A DNA stretch of 64,000 nt, from assembly GCA_025667525.1 (NCBI GenBank), contig CM046874.1, forward strand, positions 658,830,963 to 658,894,962, given 5' to 3'. Made by a program: the position numbers and the translations under genes. Numbering within the stretch: the first letter of the stretch is position 1; each line of letters begins with the position of its first letter. Below are positions 46,690 through 59,655 of the stretch, one piece after another. Source of the DNA: Glebionis coronaria. Taxonomy: Eukaryota > Streptophyta > Magnoliopsida > Asterales > Asteraceae. The notes under the pieces were generated by a model. The model ran no database searches. It was not told the DNA's origin and saw only the letters and a program-made list of their open reading frames with translations.

Positions 46690-49600
46690 TGTGACAATCC
46701 GTCAATTTATGGTTGATATTTTATTCTCGAATATTATTTAAAAACATAATTTTAATGTTACATTATGAACTCACTTATTTTTGGGAAGTAATTTGGATTT
46801 ACGTCTTGAAGTAGCATCGACTACGTCTAAACCGGAGGATTCTACGTTACGTGCTTACCTTTACATACACCGTTTTTGGTGACAGTCCGACATTTCAGAA
46901 AAATAAATTTGTCCATGAATATTATTTTGAGATTTTAAATTTGTGTTGGTTCATAAACTCACAAATTTACGAGAAGAGATTAGGACTTACGATTTTATTT
47001 TAACGTCCTTTACGACTAAACCGGAAACCTTAGGATTACGTATTTACGTTTTCGAACTCTGTTTTTGATGAGACAATTTTTATTAGATTCGTTTTGTGCC
47101 GTTGATTCATAATTTATAAAAATGTTTTTCGTAAGACGACCCGAGGGCACGCAAATCGAGGAAACTAGAATCGAGGAATACCCGTAAATAAATAGGGATG
47201 AGACAAAATAACGTTTGCCCCACCACCATATATGGGACGTCCAACACCTCACCACACACCACTTATGTGTCAAAAGCTTCACAATGAAGCATAACACATG
47301 TCTTAAGGCTTACAAAGTAAGCTATATGCACATCAAAACCACCACCTCAAACCACTCTTCTCATTTACAACATGCAAAAACAACTTTCATCTCTCTCTCT
47401 ACTCCAAATGTGTCGTCCCATCTCACCCATCAAACACTCTCCTTGATCAAAATCAACCATGAAATCTTATGTTATTTACACACATGTTGAAGCCCTTTTG
47501 AAACCCTATTGATTGGTGGTGATTATAACATCCAAAGAGGAGTTTCTATGGAGTTTTGGGGCTGATTTTCCACAAGGAGTTCTTGAAGAATGGTGGTCTT
47601 GAAGATGGTCTTGGTTATTCACAAGTTTCTCCATCAAAATCTATGTTTTGATCACAACCTACATCATCATGGTGGTATAAAGATTGTTCTCCTCATCCTC
47701 TTGTTATTTTTTATTATGTAATCTTGTATTTTATTTCCTATTGTATATGTATATGATGATTATATAATGATTAAAAATATTATGTGGGGATTTGGTGTTG
47801 ATAGATTTGATAAACATGGTTAAAAAGATGGAAAACCATAGGTAAAATGGTTAAAATCTTGCTTAAATGTGATGGCTGTATAAAAACAGTAAGTAACCAA
47901 ATGTTAAACTGATAAAATGGTAAAGTAGAATCAATATACAGAAAGTATTAGGTGTTATACACATGTGAGAGTTGGCCATGCAATAGAATCATCAAAATGA
48001 GTGAGATATGATCAAAACAAGATGAGTGTACCAATCTGAATAGTCTGTCTTGTAGGGACTGTTAAAGATAGTTAAACATGGAATGAGCAGTAGCTATAAC
48101 TAACTTGTTTGTAGCACATAATATGAAGTTTATGCCATCCAAAAATGAGCTTCTATCTCCTTATAGAACTCAAGATATGATAAAAATGGTGAAAATGTAA
48201 CTAAAAATCAGATTTTGAAGAATTAATGTTTAATAGTATTATATAAGCACTCAAACTTATATAGTATAAAATGTGAATTGAAATCCACTAACTTATAAAT
48301 TTCATTTATATAAATATGTATAAGTTTAAATAAATGGACACTTTATAAAAATGGTAGTTGAATAAGATTTATAAGTTATAAAAACTATTAACATGATTTT
48401 TACGACTTTTTCGGCTATTACCGTAAATTAACGTTTTTCGCCAATTAAAACTTAGACGACCAAACCCGTCTAATGTAAAGTTTTTAAAAGTCATATAATG
48501 ATATATAAGTACCTAATACAAGTATAAACCGATAAAACCCGAACTATATGACATACGGACATTAACGAGCTAAGTTAGCATATTTGGACTAATAATTTCA
48601 CTAACTAAGTTAAACACTTATGAAAGTTACTTATTGGGCTTAACCCATTTGGGCCCAACATGTAAAGTATAAATACTGATAATACAAGTATAAAATGGAT
48701 TAATACAAGTTAAAGAACTTATAATAAGCTTATTGGACTTAAAACATGTAAATAGGTAAAACTAGTAAACTAGTAAGAAGTTACCAACACATAAACTCAA
48801 AAATGAGTAAATAAGAGTATATAAACCCACTTGATCATCATCATATGTATAAAATCATCATATGTATACATAATTGTTATTTTTATAAAGTCATTGGACA
48901 AGAGTCTAAGACGAGTATTATTTGTCTAGGTTTCCGTGATTGAAGCACGTACCGTACATCCGAATTGCCGATAACCCGCTTTCCCACATCAACGTGAGTT
49001 CATAGCCTCACACTCTTATAAATGTTTTTATGAAATGTTTTATAAACCCGCGAGGGAGATAACATGTTATTTTTTATAAAATAGGACACCATTTGTCCCG
49101 ATTGTTTGTTTATTGATTTGGACCCGAATGATTGTATGACCCAATGAATGATTAAATGACCCGATAGATAAAATGAAATGGATTATTAAAGTTAGGTTAT
49201 GTCACTAAAAGTCCCATTATCATGAATTGTGAACTACCATGATTTGGTAGACGCTTATGCATATAATAGTACTATTTGGGGACGATCACCCCAGTTCGCG
49301 CCTTGACGGTTGATCCCCGTCGTGCCACATTGATTGGTAAGCGAATTTATGTATGAGAAGATTTACACAAGCGTGATTATTGTGACGAAACGATAATTTA
49401 GATGGGCGAATTGAGTTTCGGGCTAGCTACCCGTTGTTTGTTTTAGTAAGGTAACAATGTCATGCGGCTTATAATAAACCAATTAATGAAATACTGCTTT
49501 ATGCATTGAATTACGATACATTGCCTGACTAGCAATACATGGTCTTATCATTGATATTATGTTCGTGTTTTGGTTTTATATAACCATATTCATATAACGG

Positions 49601-50136
49601 TTTTTATTTAATCTATACAACGTTATAAAACGTATTGTATGATGTTTTTAACGACAATGGTTCATATATTGATTTTGAAGGCGAAAGCCTATATTATGAT
49701 TTTTGATAAGGATTTGTATAAAATGACTTTGGCTATATTATGGCCTATTACAAAGATTTGTACAAAATGATTTTCGGTAATAATTTTATATCGATGTTAT
49801 ATTGATGGATTTTATTAAACTCTATGAATTCACTCGGCGTTTTCGCTGACCTTTTCTCTTAACATGTTTTATCTCAGGTACTTGAAGGTAATTCTCGGGA
49901 AGACAACAAGAATTCATGGCCCGCACTTAAATAATAATTTCCATTCAAATGCTTTGTAAAACATGTATGATATACAATGACTTGGGACCTATGTAACTTT
50001 GATATTTATGAATGGAAATGCTTTATTAATAAACGACGCGATTTTTATGCGTTGTCTATGATGTGAGTAATGTGCTATCCCGTAACACCAACTAGTCTTC
50101 CGCTGTATTGAGTTGTATAAATTTGGGGGTGTTACA
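46690..50136 (+). repeat. Element C 3' LTR (3447 bp)
   Basis: TGTGACAATCC… to …GGTGTTACA, uninterrupted. It serves as the reference copy that reveals element D inside the 5' LTR. Followed by the target duplication AAGAA (50137-50141). No gene seen; a minus-strand ORF near 47016-47297 is also in the other LTR and is not convincing as a gene. Confidence 0.95.
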
Positions 50137-50166
50137 AAGAACCTTCTTGACATTGATATCTCACAG

Positions 50167-51009
50167 GTATTAGTCTGCCCTTCATTTTTTTTAGGTTCAC
50201 AAGCAATCACTCTCAAATGTCTGTAGGAGAGGGTGATGAAGTTTAGGGTTTGCCTCAACCCATAGAGTGTCTGTGTCAGCACCTAGATCTCTTAGGATTA
50301 TTTGTACACTCTGTCTTGGCACTAGGAAATGATTCATTTGTGCTCATAACGCACCCCGATGATCCTTTACCCTCTGGACTGTGCTCTTGCCTATAACAAC
50401 TTGAGCACACAATAGGTCCCGACCCAGCGTCTCTGCACTTTACGTGGACACTGGGTCCCCTCATATTAAAAGAGTCCCAAAGAATTTATTATTTTGGGGG
50501 GACTGAATAATCACCCTTAGTCTTCCTAGGGGCAGCGATAAAAGGCGACCTTTACCTTCAAATACTTCACAACTAAAAGAGTCCCAAGGAGCAATCCTTC
50601 AGGGGGAGCTGGATAATCACACCCAGCTATCCTAGGAGCAGAGAAAGGCGACCATTCCCATATCATGTTTCACAACTAAAAGAGTCCCAAGGAGCAATCC
50701 TTCAGGGTGAGCTGGATAATCACACCTAGCTATCCTAGGGGCAGCGAACAGCGACCATTCACCTCATAGTATTCACAAATAAAAAGAGTCTTAAGGAGTA
50801 ATCCTTATGGGGGAGCTGGATAATCACACCCAGCTATCCTAGGGGTAGCGAATAGCGACTTTTCAACATATTTGTTTCACTCTAAAAGAGTCCCAAGGAG
50901 AAATCCTTAGGGGGGCTGGATAATCACACCCAGCTTTCCTAGGGGCAGCGAATGGCGATCTATAACTTCATATTTTTTTCACACTGGTTACTAACAAATG
51001 TCATAACAG
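50167..51009 (+). other. Putative 843-bp intron in the element B extra ORF
   Basis: Donor TCACAG/GTATTA, branch point TTACTAAC (about 50988-50995) and acceptor CATAACAG/GCT, phase 0 on both sides. The branch point lies ~15-20 bp before the AG and matches the ideal TACTAAC. The interior has stops in the ORF frame and is mostly minisatellite. Alternative: an insertion that happens to carry such signals. Confidence 0.55.
50466..50975 (+). repeat. Minisatellite, ~103-107 bp unit, five copies
   Basis: Units start with taaaagagtcccaagga near 50468, 50575, 50678, 50781 and 50884. Each contains a short inverted repeat (AGCTGG…CCAGCT) and ends ctaggggcagcga plus a variable stretch. The first copy is the most diverged. 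The array lies wholly inside the intron-like segment of element B. Confidence 0.9.
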
Positions 51010-51369
51010 GCTCACAATCTTCATGAAGAACAGCAGAATGATGAGGCTTACTCCATTGCTGGTGACGATAATTAATACAAAGCTTTTGGCTAAGTATAAA
51101 ATCTTATCGTCCGAATCTTTTCGAATTGATTATTGGTAGAAAGTGTGACTCAAATTGTTCTTGGTGGAATAATAAATGGTTTGGTTGATTATATAGTTTA
51201 AACTAATAGCAAATATGAAAATGTCGTTTAGTAAAGTTAAAGCTTTAAAGATTAAACTAAAATGACGAGTTAAAAATAAATGCTTGAAAACTTAAAGAAA
51301 AGATTAGAAAAATACTTGAAAACTTAATGAAACTAACACTTGAAAACTTTGCAAAAACAAGAAATTAAG

Positions 51370-51745
51370 TCCGTCGGAATCCCCGGTCGGAATCCCGTCG
51401 TAATATGCAGATCGGAATGTGTAACAGGAAGCGATCGGAATATACCCTAATCGGAACTGCAATCGGAATATTAATGGAAACTTGCTGTCGGAATGAGTCA
51501 AAACCACCCCAATCGGAATATCAATAATAACACCCAGATCGGAATACAGTAAAAATGATACAATCGGAATACACGAAAGGAATCCAAATCGGAATCCTAA
51601 AACCCCTTTCCGATCTTAGTGATCGGAATACTGGTGATAAATCGGAAAGCCAAAAACCCTAATCCGATCTTAGTGATCGGAATACTAGGGGGACTAATCG
51701 GAATACCAAATCAGAAAAGGGTTTACCCTTTTCCGATTACCTTTT
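51370..51745 (-). repeat. TTCCGAT repeats inside the element E LTR
   Basis: About 15 copies of ATCGGAATA on the plus strand, i.e. TATTCCGAT in the transcript sense, at irregular 15-30 bp spacing. Two pairs form hairpins (CCGATC ttagt GATCGG). Downstream of the promoter, so in the RNA leader. The same cluster occurs at 60915-61255 in the other LTR. Confidence 0.9.
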
Positions 51746-52278
51746 GATTCGAAAATAAGCTAGTGATAAGCTATATTGATAAGCTAACACCAAAACTTAA
51801 CCAAATCAGTAATGAAACAAACTAAATAAGCACGAATAACAACTTTTCCAAACTTTAAATAAGCAATCTTTTAAATCAAACCATTAAAAGATGAAACATT
51901 TTAAGAAAACTTTAAAAAAGTAAATAAGCTAAAAATACGAATAAGCCAATAAGCACAAGAATTTTAAAGCTTAACCGTATGAAAGCTTAAGTATGATAAA
52001 AATATGAACTTTTTAATCCTTAAAACATCAAGATCAAACACGGATCATCAACATTTCGGATCAAAATTAACTAAAATAAAGAAAGGTAGAAAGAGATTAA
52101 AGATTAAAAGTTTAAACTTGAACTTGATTAATGAAATCCAAAATACAAAAAAGCTTAATCTTGAAAGATTAAAAGAAAGAAAAGATGAAAACTTAGTGAG
52201 AGAAAGTTTGGAACTTTCTCTCTCTAAAAACTAGAAAGGAAAAGTGAAAATGAAACTAGCTAACTAAAAACTAACCAA

Positions 52279-52310
52279 CCCTCCTAATGTGTATTAGGAG
52301 GGTATTTATA
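52279..52310 (-). promoter_or_regulatory. Element E LTR promoter: TATA box abutting a hairpin (3' LTR copy)
   Basis: In transcript sense TATAAATA (52310-52303), then a perfect 10-bp stem CCCTCCTAAT, loop ACAC, ATTAGGAGGG (to 52279), then TTGGTTAG. The plan equals that of element D although stem sequences differ. Confidence 0.8.
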
Positions 52311-52746
52311 GGGAAAATGGGAAGGTGTGCATGTGTTGCCTCTTCTTTCTTTCTTCTTGACTCGATTTAAATCCTTTGTCTTTCTCGACGGCGTCTCAGG
52401 ATTTGTCGATGTATATTGAACTTGTCTTGTAATTTTCTTCTTCTATTAGACTTGAGTTCTTCGACTTCATTAAACTTCCGTCTTTAGACTTTTTCTTCGA
52501 TAAATCTTCAGAATAGGCCTTGGACTTCCGTTCTTTTTGCACTCTTGATCTTTTGACTTCGTCTTTTCTCGTTTTCTTCGATAAAAGCCCGTGAAAGCCC
52601 GTGTTTTCTTCCTTTTTCATCTTTTGGTCCTAAAACACAATAAAACACAAACCACGTATAATTCTGACTTTTACGACATAAAATACACGTTTTGGTCTTG
52701 TTATTATTGAAAATAAGTGGTAAAAGGATAAGTGTTTTCACACTTA

Positions 52747-54758
52747 TTAAATCCCTTACACTTGACCATTGCAATGCCCTCATGCAATGCAATAATTTTA
52801 AAGCACGGTTTACATTTTCCATCAAAAATAACCCACCTTGGCCTTTATTAAATACTAAACATAAAAAGATAAAAACAAGTAAAGAAATCAAAGACTTACA
52901 TTGGGTTTTGGCTGCCATGAACGTTTATCATCCTCAAGTTTCACGTTCCCCATACCAAGCTTAAAAACGAATTCATGTGGGCCAATTATTCACTTAGACT
53001 CCCTTATTCGTAGGTGTATCTCTTATATTTTATTTTTTTTTGTCTTGAATGATCACGAGGATGCATTGTTTGACTTATTTCGATAGTTATTTAGGCTGAA
53101 AATAAAGTGGACGATTTAATAAATAGTTAGCTAAAGGACAAAATCTTTTAAAACTGCTTCTCGGGACCTCATAAAGTTCATATCTTGGCATAACTCGCTT
53201 CACGATTTGAGACCTTTCTCGGACTGATATTTGGCAGCGGCTTCATACTTCAAATCTTCGAGAGACATTCTTGAAATTATGGTCTTCTCTTCATAATAGG
53301 AATTTCTTCACTTGATGTTTTGAGAGATTCTTCATATTTGGACCACGACTTCTTCATTTTTCTCTAATCTTTATTTTGGACTTTGATATACAACGATCCG
53401 CCTCCTTTTAGGACTTGGATCTATTTATCCTCATACCTTGTTAGGGCCTTTTTGGATAGACTTCTCCATGATCTTTTGGGGAGTATTTGCTTTTCGTCGT
53501 GTGGCTCGATCCTTCATATTGATTTTTTGATAAATGATTCTTCACATCACTTTTGGATCTTTAGCAACAAAATGTAGCCCTCATGCCTTGTTAGGGCCTT
53601 TTCGGACTCGCCAATCTTTGCATCCCACTTCAATAAGTTATGCCTTGGCTATGAACTCTAATTAATACCGAGCAACTTTTAAACGATCTTGGGCTAGAAG
53701 CTAAGTAACTTTTCAAATCGTACAACCTTATTTATTGCAGATAAATTTATTAGCAAGCGATGGGAGAATAGGCTTATAATTAACTCACATAAATTCACGA
53801 AAGAATACCAAACTTATAATTGACTCTATCATCTCTCGTTCTCCACAGTTTAAAATCTCAAGGAATGAGACTCGTGGATGCTTAGCCTATTAAATCAAAG
53901 TTTTGTGTTTTTGAGTCATCTATAGGATCTTGCAAATTCTTAGACTTTTTCAAGTTTAGAAATCGCATTTTAAAGTTCCCTTGATAAACAACTCTCTAGG
54001 ATCAATTATAGGAACTTGCGAAAAGTTCTTGTTCTTAACCCGTGAGAGTTAAGACTTTCGCGTTTTAAAGCTCCCTAAATAAAAGCCTAGCAAAACTTGA
54101 CTTAAACACGTTAAGGATACTAGCTAGAGTAAACTTAGACAAGTAAACTCGGGTTGAGTCAAAATATTCACGACTTTGAAAAACTTAAAACCACTTTATT
54201 GAAAATTTATTCTAGCAAGGAAAGAAAATAACCATAGCAAAGGAAAATACAACTATACAACTAGGCCAAAATATATTAAAAATTTTGAAAAATGTCGAAA
54301 AATCAAATTTTCCGGTTAAAATGAGGACAAATGCAAGGAAAAGACCACTTACTTCGATAGAAGTCCCCCCTACACTTAATATAAACATTGTCCTCAATGT
54401 TTAAGCATGTGAGAGTAAACTCCCCTACACTTATGACATTGTGCACTTTGTTTAAATCTTGCTAAGGAAAGGACAACTATAGTGAATTCAATGTGAACAT
54501 ATAAGATATGAAAAATTTAATCACGACAGTTTAGGATAGAACCAGGAAGATGGGAACATGGGATCACGGTTCGTCAAATGTCATCAAGAGTGGATCTTTG
54601 AAGCTTTAATCCCTGCACAGCATAAGAAACAAGACAACAAACACATACGGGGCTCCCCCCTACACTTATTATGAAAGCAGTAAAGGATAGATCACGGGTT
54701 GCCTCCCGAGAAGCGCTTGTTTTTGTTCACCGAGTCACGAGCCTGACTCGACCCAAAT
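52747..54758 (-). other. Element E 3' region after pol, no ORF
   Basis: No coding sequence on either strand. On the minus strand several polypurine-like AAGTGTAGGGG motifs occur (about 54363, 54420, 54655), and the last, AAGTGTAAGGGATT, directly precedes the 3' LTR at about 52747-52762. Repeats of the phrase cttgttagggcctttt occur at 53440 and 53588. An env-like gene, if ever present, is lost. Confidence 0.6.
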
Positions 54759-56815
54759 TTAGTTCATGGGAAACATGGTGAGGGATGGAATCATCTCATG
54801 AGAGATGTCCTCACCAAAGTACAGCTTCAAACGTTGGTCATTCACCTTGAAATTGGGCCCATTTGGCTGAGAAAGCTCAATGGTGCCATATGGAATGACT
54901 TTGGCGACGGTGAATGGACCAGACCAGCGGCTCTTCAACTTGCCAGAGAAGATCTTCAACCGAGAGTTAAAGAGTAAAACTTGATCACCAACGTGGAACT
55001 CTCGGTTCATAATTCTTGCATCGTGGATGATCTTGGTCTTCTCCTTGTAGATCAGCGAGTTCTCATAAGCTTCATTCCTTAGTTCATTTAGCTCATTGAG
55101 CTAAATCTTCCTAAGATCACCGGCTTTGTTGATGTCGAAGTTAGCCCACTTCAAGGCCCAGTATGCCTTATGTTCCAGCTCGATAGGGAGGTGGCATGCT
55201 TTCCCGTACACAAGACGATAAGGTGTACAACCAATCGGGGTCTTATAAGCAGTACGGAAAGCCCACAAAGCATCATCTAACTTATCGGCCCACGAGGCAC
55301 GATGCTCTCCCACAGTACGCTCTAGAATTCGCTTCAATCCGCGGTTGGAAATCTCGGCTTGACCATTGGTTTGGGGATGATAAGCGGTGGAAAGACGGTG
55401 ATTGACACCATACTTAGCCATGACTCTTGCAAATTGATCATTACAAAAATGAGTCCCGCGGTCACTTATGATAGCACGAGGAACACCGAATCGAGCAACC
55501 ATCTGCTTCAAAAAGTTCACAACCACCCTCGCATCGTTCGTAGGGAGAGCCTTAGCTTCCACCCATTTAGAGACGTAGTCAACGGCTACAAGGATGTACT
55601 TGTTCCCTTTGGATGATGGAAATGGCCCCATAAAGTCGATGCCCCATACATCAAAGATTTCACATTCTTGTATGAAATTTTGAGGCATCTCATTTTTATG
55701 TGTGATCTTGCCTTGTCTTTGGCAAGCATCACAATGTTTAACCATGTCGTGAGCGTCACGATAAATGGTGGGCCAATAGAATCCAGAGTCGAATACTTTC
55801 TTCGCGGTGTAATTGGGACCAAAGTGACCACCGGTGGGTCCTTTATGGCAAGCGTCAAGGATTTGTACCGCTGCCGGCCCATCAACACATCGACGAAGAA
55901 TCAGATCAGCACATTGTTTGAAAAGGTAAGGGTCGTCCCAGAAATAATGTTCAATATATTTAAAGAACTTTTTCTTTTGTTGGGACGTGAGCCCTTCCTT
56001 GAGAATCCCACCCGCTAAGTAGTTTGCAATGTCCGCAAACCACGGGGTTTCATCGAGATTTGGATTGATAGACATTAAGGCCTCAAGGGGAAAAGAGTCA
56101 TTGATCTCTTTGTTTGGATGATCCCCTTGATAAGGATCCTCAAGTCTACTGAGATGATCCGCGGCTAGGTTTTCAGATCCCTTTTTGTCACGAATTTCAA
56201 TGTTGAATTCTTGAAGGAGCAAAACCCAACGAAGAAGTCTTGGCTTAGAATCTTGCTTAGTCATCAAGTACTTCAACGCGGAATGATCGGTACACACGAT
56301 GGTGGTAGAAAGGACAAGATAGGGGCGGAACTTTTCAAAAGCATACACTACAGTTAAAAGCTCTTTTTCGGTAGTGGTATAATGTAATTGAGCCCCCGTC
56401 ATTGTCTTGCTAGCATAATGGATTGGTTGGAAGTGTTTGTTCATTCTTTGGCCCAAAACCGCTCCAATATCAAAGTCGCTAGCATCACACATCAACTCAA
56501 AAGGTAGCTCCCAATTAGGGGTAACCAAGACCGGTGTTTCTTAGTTAGCTTATCCTTAAGAAGATTGAAGGATTCAATACACTCTTTGGAAAAGATGAAA
56601 GTTGTATCTTTTTCCAAGAGGTGGGTCATCCGGCGAGCGATTTTAGAAAAATCTTGAATGAATCGGCGATAAAAGCCCGCATGACCAAGGAAACTTCTCA
56701 CACCCTTCACGGTTGAAGGTGGAGGCAATTTTGCAATAACATCGACTTTAGCACGGTCCACTTCACGACCGGCTTTGGAGATTTTGTGTCCTAGCACGAT
56801 GCCCTCTTTTACCAT
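54759..56815 (-). pseudogene. Element E RT thumb, RNase H and integrase
   Basis: From 56815: VLGHKISKAGREVDRAKVD and SFLGHAGFYRRFIQDFS (RT end), a frameshift near 56525, RNase H with [18 protein letters not shown] and YTTTEKELL, integrase with zinc region [10 protein letters not shown]…CDACQRQGK (about 55860-55720), core GIDFMGPF (~55630), ISDRGTHF (~55460), HPQTNGQAE (~55365). A TAG at 55101-55103 (fits a CAG-to-TAG change) interrupts, and the frame continues to an integrase C-terminal end with HVGDQVLLFNSRLKIFSGKL and SRWSGPFTV (to 54759). The catalytic residues are preserved, so inactivation comes from the stops and shift only. Confidence 0.92.
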
Positions 56816-57792
56816 GAAATGGCATTTTTCCTAATTAAGAACAAGGCGAGTGTCTTCACACCGCTTAAGCATACGTTCTAAATTGGCAAGGCAAGCAGAG
56901 AATGAATCACCATAAACCGAGAAATCATCCATTAAGACTTCCATGGTTTCTTCAACCATGTCATGGAAGATAGCCATCATACACCTTTGAAATGTCCCAG
57001 GAGCATTTCATAAGCCGAAAGGCATTCTTTTGTAGGCAAATGTTCTGTAAGGGCAAGTGATGTGGTTTTCTCTTGGTCTTTGGGATCGATGGGAATTTGA
57101 AAATACCCGGAGAAACCGTCTAAAAAGCAGTAATAGTCATTACCCGCTAGACGTTCAAGCATTTGGTCCATGAAAGGAAGGGGAAAATGATCCTTTCTCG
57201 TAGCATCATTGAATTTGCGATAGTGTATACAAACTCTCCACCCTGTAACGAGACGAGTCGGAATCCACTCGTTGTTTTCATTGGGAACAACGGTGATTCC
57301 GCCTTTCTTAGGCACACAATGGACGGGACTAACCCACGGTGAATCCGAGATAGGATAGATCATGCCCGCATCAAGAAGTTTGATAACCTCTTTTTTGATT
57401 ACGTCATGGATCTTGGGATTCACCCTTCTTTGGCTTTGAATAGTGGGTTTAAAGTCGTCCTCCATGAGAATTTTATGTGTGCAAACGTGAGGATCAATTC
57501 CACGAATATCGGAGATCTTCCAAGCAATAGCTTTCTTGTGATTCTTCAACACGGCGATAAGTCGGGATTTTTCTTCTTCTTTCAAGTCCTTAGCGATGAT
57601 CACGGGTGACTTCTTGTTGTCTTCAAGGAAAACGTATTCGAGATGAGACGGTAGGTCCTTAAGCTCTAAATCCGAAGGATTTTCGATGGAAGGCGTAGTC
57701 AAATTCGGTTCATCGATAGAGATATCCTTAGGAGATGGTGAAGAAGTATGGTCCTCATTGTGAAGTTTCTCAATGGTACGAATGTCTTCATC
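56816..57792 (-). pseudogene. Element E reverse transcriptase
   Basis: Continues in frame after the stop at 57793 (DEDIRTIEKLH…) and includes HKKAIAWKISDIRGIDP, VPKKGGITVV, RVCIHYRKFNDATRKDHFPLPF and YYCFLDGFSGYFQIPI. A frameshift near 57070 moves the rest to another frame, in which the catalytic box LMDDFSVYG (about 56945-56920) can be read, with a TGA near 56995 and a TAG near 56835. In this lineage the box is F/LMDD rather than YVDD. Defective in this copy. Confidence 0.9.
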
Positions 57793-59655
57793 TTAATTGG
57801 AGGGAGAATCGTCATATTTTAAGTCCACATCTCCCAAGGTTGCTTCAAATTCTTTCAAGATGAAATCACTTTCTCCAAATGGAGTTAGTGATGGATCAAT
57901 AGAGGCACCGGTCTCAACAGTGGGTAGAGAAGAAGAACCACTTTTACAAGCGTCTTTGAAATTTTTTTCACAAGCCTCATCAAGAACATCAATGAAATTA
58001 ACACTCTCGTTTTCCGAAGGCTGCTTAGAAAGTTTACCCATGTTGAAGACGATTTTATCGTAACCAACTCTCATGATTAATTTGTCTGCGTCTACATCGA
58101 TGAGAGTGCGACCGGTCCTCAAGAACGGACGTCCAACGATTAATGGAACACGGAGATCCATCTCGTAGTCAACGACAACAAAATCCGCCGGGAAGGTGAA
58201 TTTGTCGACACCAACGAAGACGTCTTCGGCTATCCCCACTGGATAAGCAACCGTACGGTTAGCTAATTCCAAAGTCATTCGTGTGGGGACTAGCTCGGGG
58301 AGAGATAATTGCTTCCAAACACTTAATGGCATTAAGTTAATACTAGCACCTAGATCGGCTAGGGCCATGCAATTCTCTACTCCCGGGAAGTTGCAAGGAA
58401 TCAAGAAGCGACCCGGATCACCAAGTTTGGTTGGCAATTTCCTTAAGAGCACTGCAGAGCAATTCTCATTAAGTTGGGTCTGAGCAATGTCAAGAAGCTT
58501 CTCTTTATCACTAAGAAAATCTTTAAACATCTTCGCATATTTAGGCATGTGAGCGAGAGCCTCAGCAAAGGAGATATTGAAATTCAGTTGTTTAAACATT
58601 TTAAGAAAGTTCAAAACCTGAATATCATCCTTGTTCTTCAATTTCTCTTTCCTCAACCTCAAAGGATAAGGTATATAGGGTTGAGATGAAGGCTTTGGGA
58701 TAGAATTCGCACTCACATCTGTGGGTGGTGGAGGGGTAGAAGTAGAAGGTGGTGGAATTGGAGAAGTAGAAATTGGAGGAATAGAAGATGGAGGATTTGG
58801 ATAAGGAGACTCGTTTTCCTTTGTCACAATCACCGGTGTAGGTGTAGGAAGCTCGGGTTCCTTTAAACCTTTTCCAATGCGAGTGGTGATTGCTTTCATC
58901 TCCCCTCTTGGATTAGCAACGGTGTTACTCGAAAAAGAACCCGATCCAGAGGCTTGATTACTAGGGAAGAAACTAGCCATCATATCCCTCAAGTCATTCG
59001 TTTGACTTGCCAAAGTGTTTCGCATATCAGCTCGAAGATCATTCCCTTGCTTCACCATATCTGCTTTCATGTTGGCCATTTCCCGCTGAAGATTTTGCAC
59101 GACCACATCATTAGTCCTCATGTAGGTTTCAACATCTTGGTGTAATGCGGTGGGTTGGTTGGGAGGAGGAGTATGGTAGGCGGGTGGTTGATAAGCAGGT
59201 TGTTGGTAAACTTGGTTGTTTCTTTGAGGTGGATATGGGTTTCTTTGGTTTTGATATGGAGTTGGAGCACGTGGTTGGTTTTGATTGTTGCGATTTAGGT
59301 TGTTCGGGTTTTGTGGGGGAAAACCGGGTGGTGAAAGAAAGTTGTTTGAGCGATAGCTGAGCAAGTTACGGTCACCTTGAGGACGTGCTTGATAGCCTCC
59401 GGTAGAATAGGTACCGTCAGCGGCATACACATTTTCTGGATTGTCGTGAGTCAAAGGACAATCGGTGTATGAGTGAGATCCCCCGCATATATCACAAGAT
59501 TGAGTCATAGCATTGGCTTGGGCAGTGATAGCTTTAGTATTGTTGGCGGCTTGGAGAGCAAGTGATTCAACAAGCGAAGTAAGCTTATCAAGTCTCTTGT
59601 CGCTCTCATTAGTGCTAGCACTAGCCATATTGGTCCTAACACTCTTGGTTTGCAC
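57793..59655 (-). pseudogene. Element E gag C-terminus and aspartic protease
   Basis: In frame with the gag piece upstream, separated only by a stop. Contains a zinc knuckle, CDICGGSHSYTDCP (about 59495), a Gln/Asn/Pro-rich stretch (about 59390-59150), Pro-rich PPSIPPISTSPIPPPS, and the protease with ALADLGASINLMPLSVW (about 58370) and VGRPFLRTGRTLIDVD (about 58130). DLGAS is the normal Athila form of the active site. The frame ends at a TAA at 57793, after which the same frame continues into RT, so gag-pol was one ORF. Confidence 0.88.

Larger units (their letters stand above)
16533..50136 (+). mobile_element. Element C: Ty3 LTR retrotransposon with ~3.45 kb LTRs, carrying D and F
   Basis: The LTRs start TGTG(G/A)CAATCCGTC and end GGGGGTGTTACA. 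The target duplication AAGAA is found at 16528-16532 and 50137-50141, exact and in frame with element B's ORF. Without D, the 5' LTR is 3448 bp and the 3' LTR 3447 bp, with roughly 2-3% difference by eye over the first 500 bp. An iMet primer binding site follows the 5' LTR. The interior is a ruined Ty3 coding region plus element F. LTR-end sequence and PBS resemble element A. The element is dead, but its boundaries are unusually clear. Confidence 0.92.
50137..51072 (+). pseudogene. Element B extra ORF, middle part, with an intron-like segment
   Basis: After element C the frame of element B resumes at once: AAG AAC CTT CTT GAC ATT GAT (KNLLDIDISQ, 50137-50166). A segment 50167-51009 then has intron signals, and the frame continues at 51010 with AHNLHEEQQNDEAYSIAGDDN to 51072, where element E cuts it. 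After E the frame goes on with KAETSNIDLDAMSD (from 62256). Both coding pieces are in phase 0 and acidic like the following part, which supports removal of the middle segment from the RNA. Confidence 0.65.
51073..52746 (-). repeat. Element E 3' LTR
   Basis: On the minus strand it runs from TAAGTGTGAAAACAC to GCTTTGTATTA. It differs from the other LTR by scattered substitutions and two main indels (around 51445-51475 and 51695-51720). Boundaries could shift by 1-4 bases because TTAA flanks both ends. Confidence 0.9.

Noticed and set aside
52004..52234. ORF starting MNFLILKTSRSN in both E LTRs (also 61507-61737)
   Set aside because: Antisense to the E leader, A-rich, present twice because of the LTRs; no coding character.
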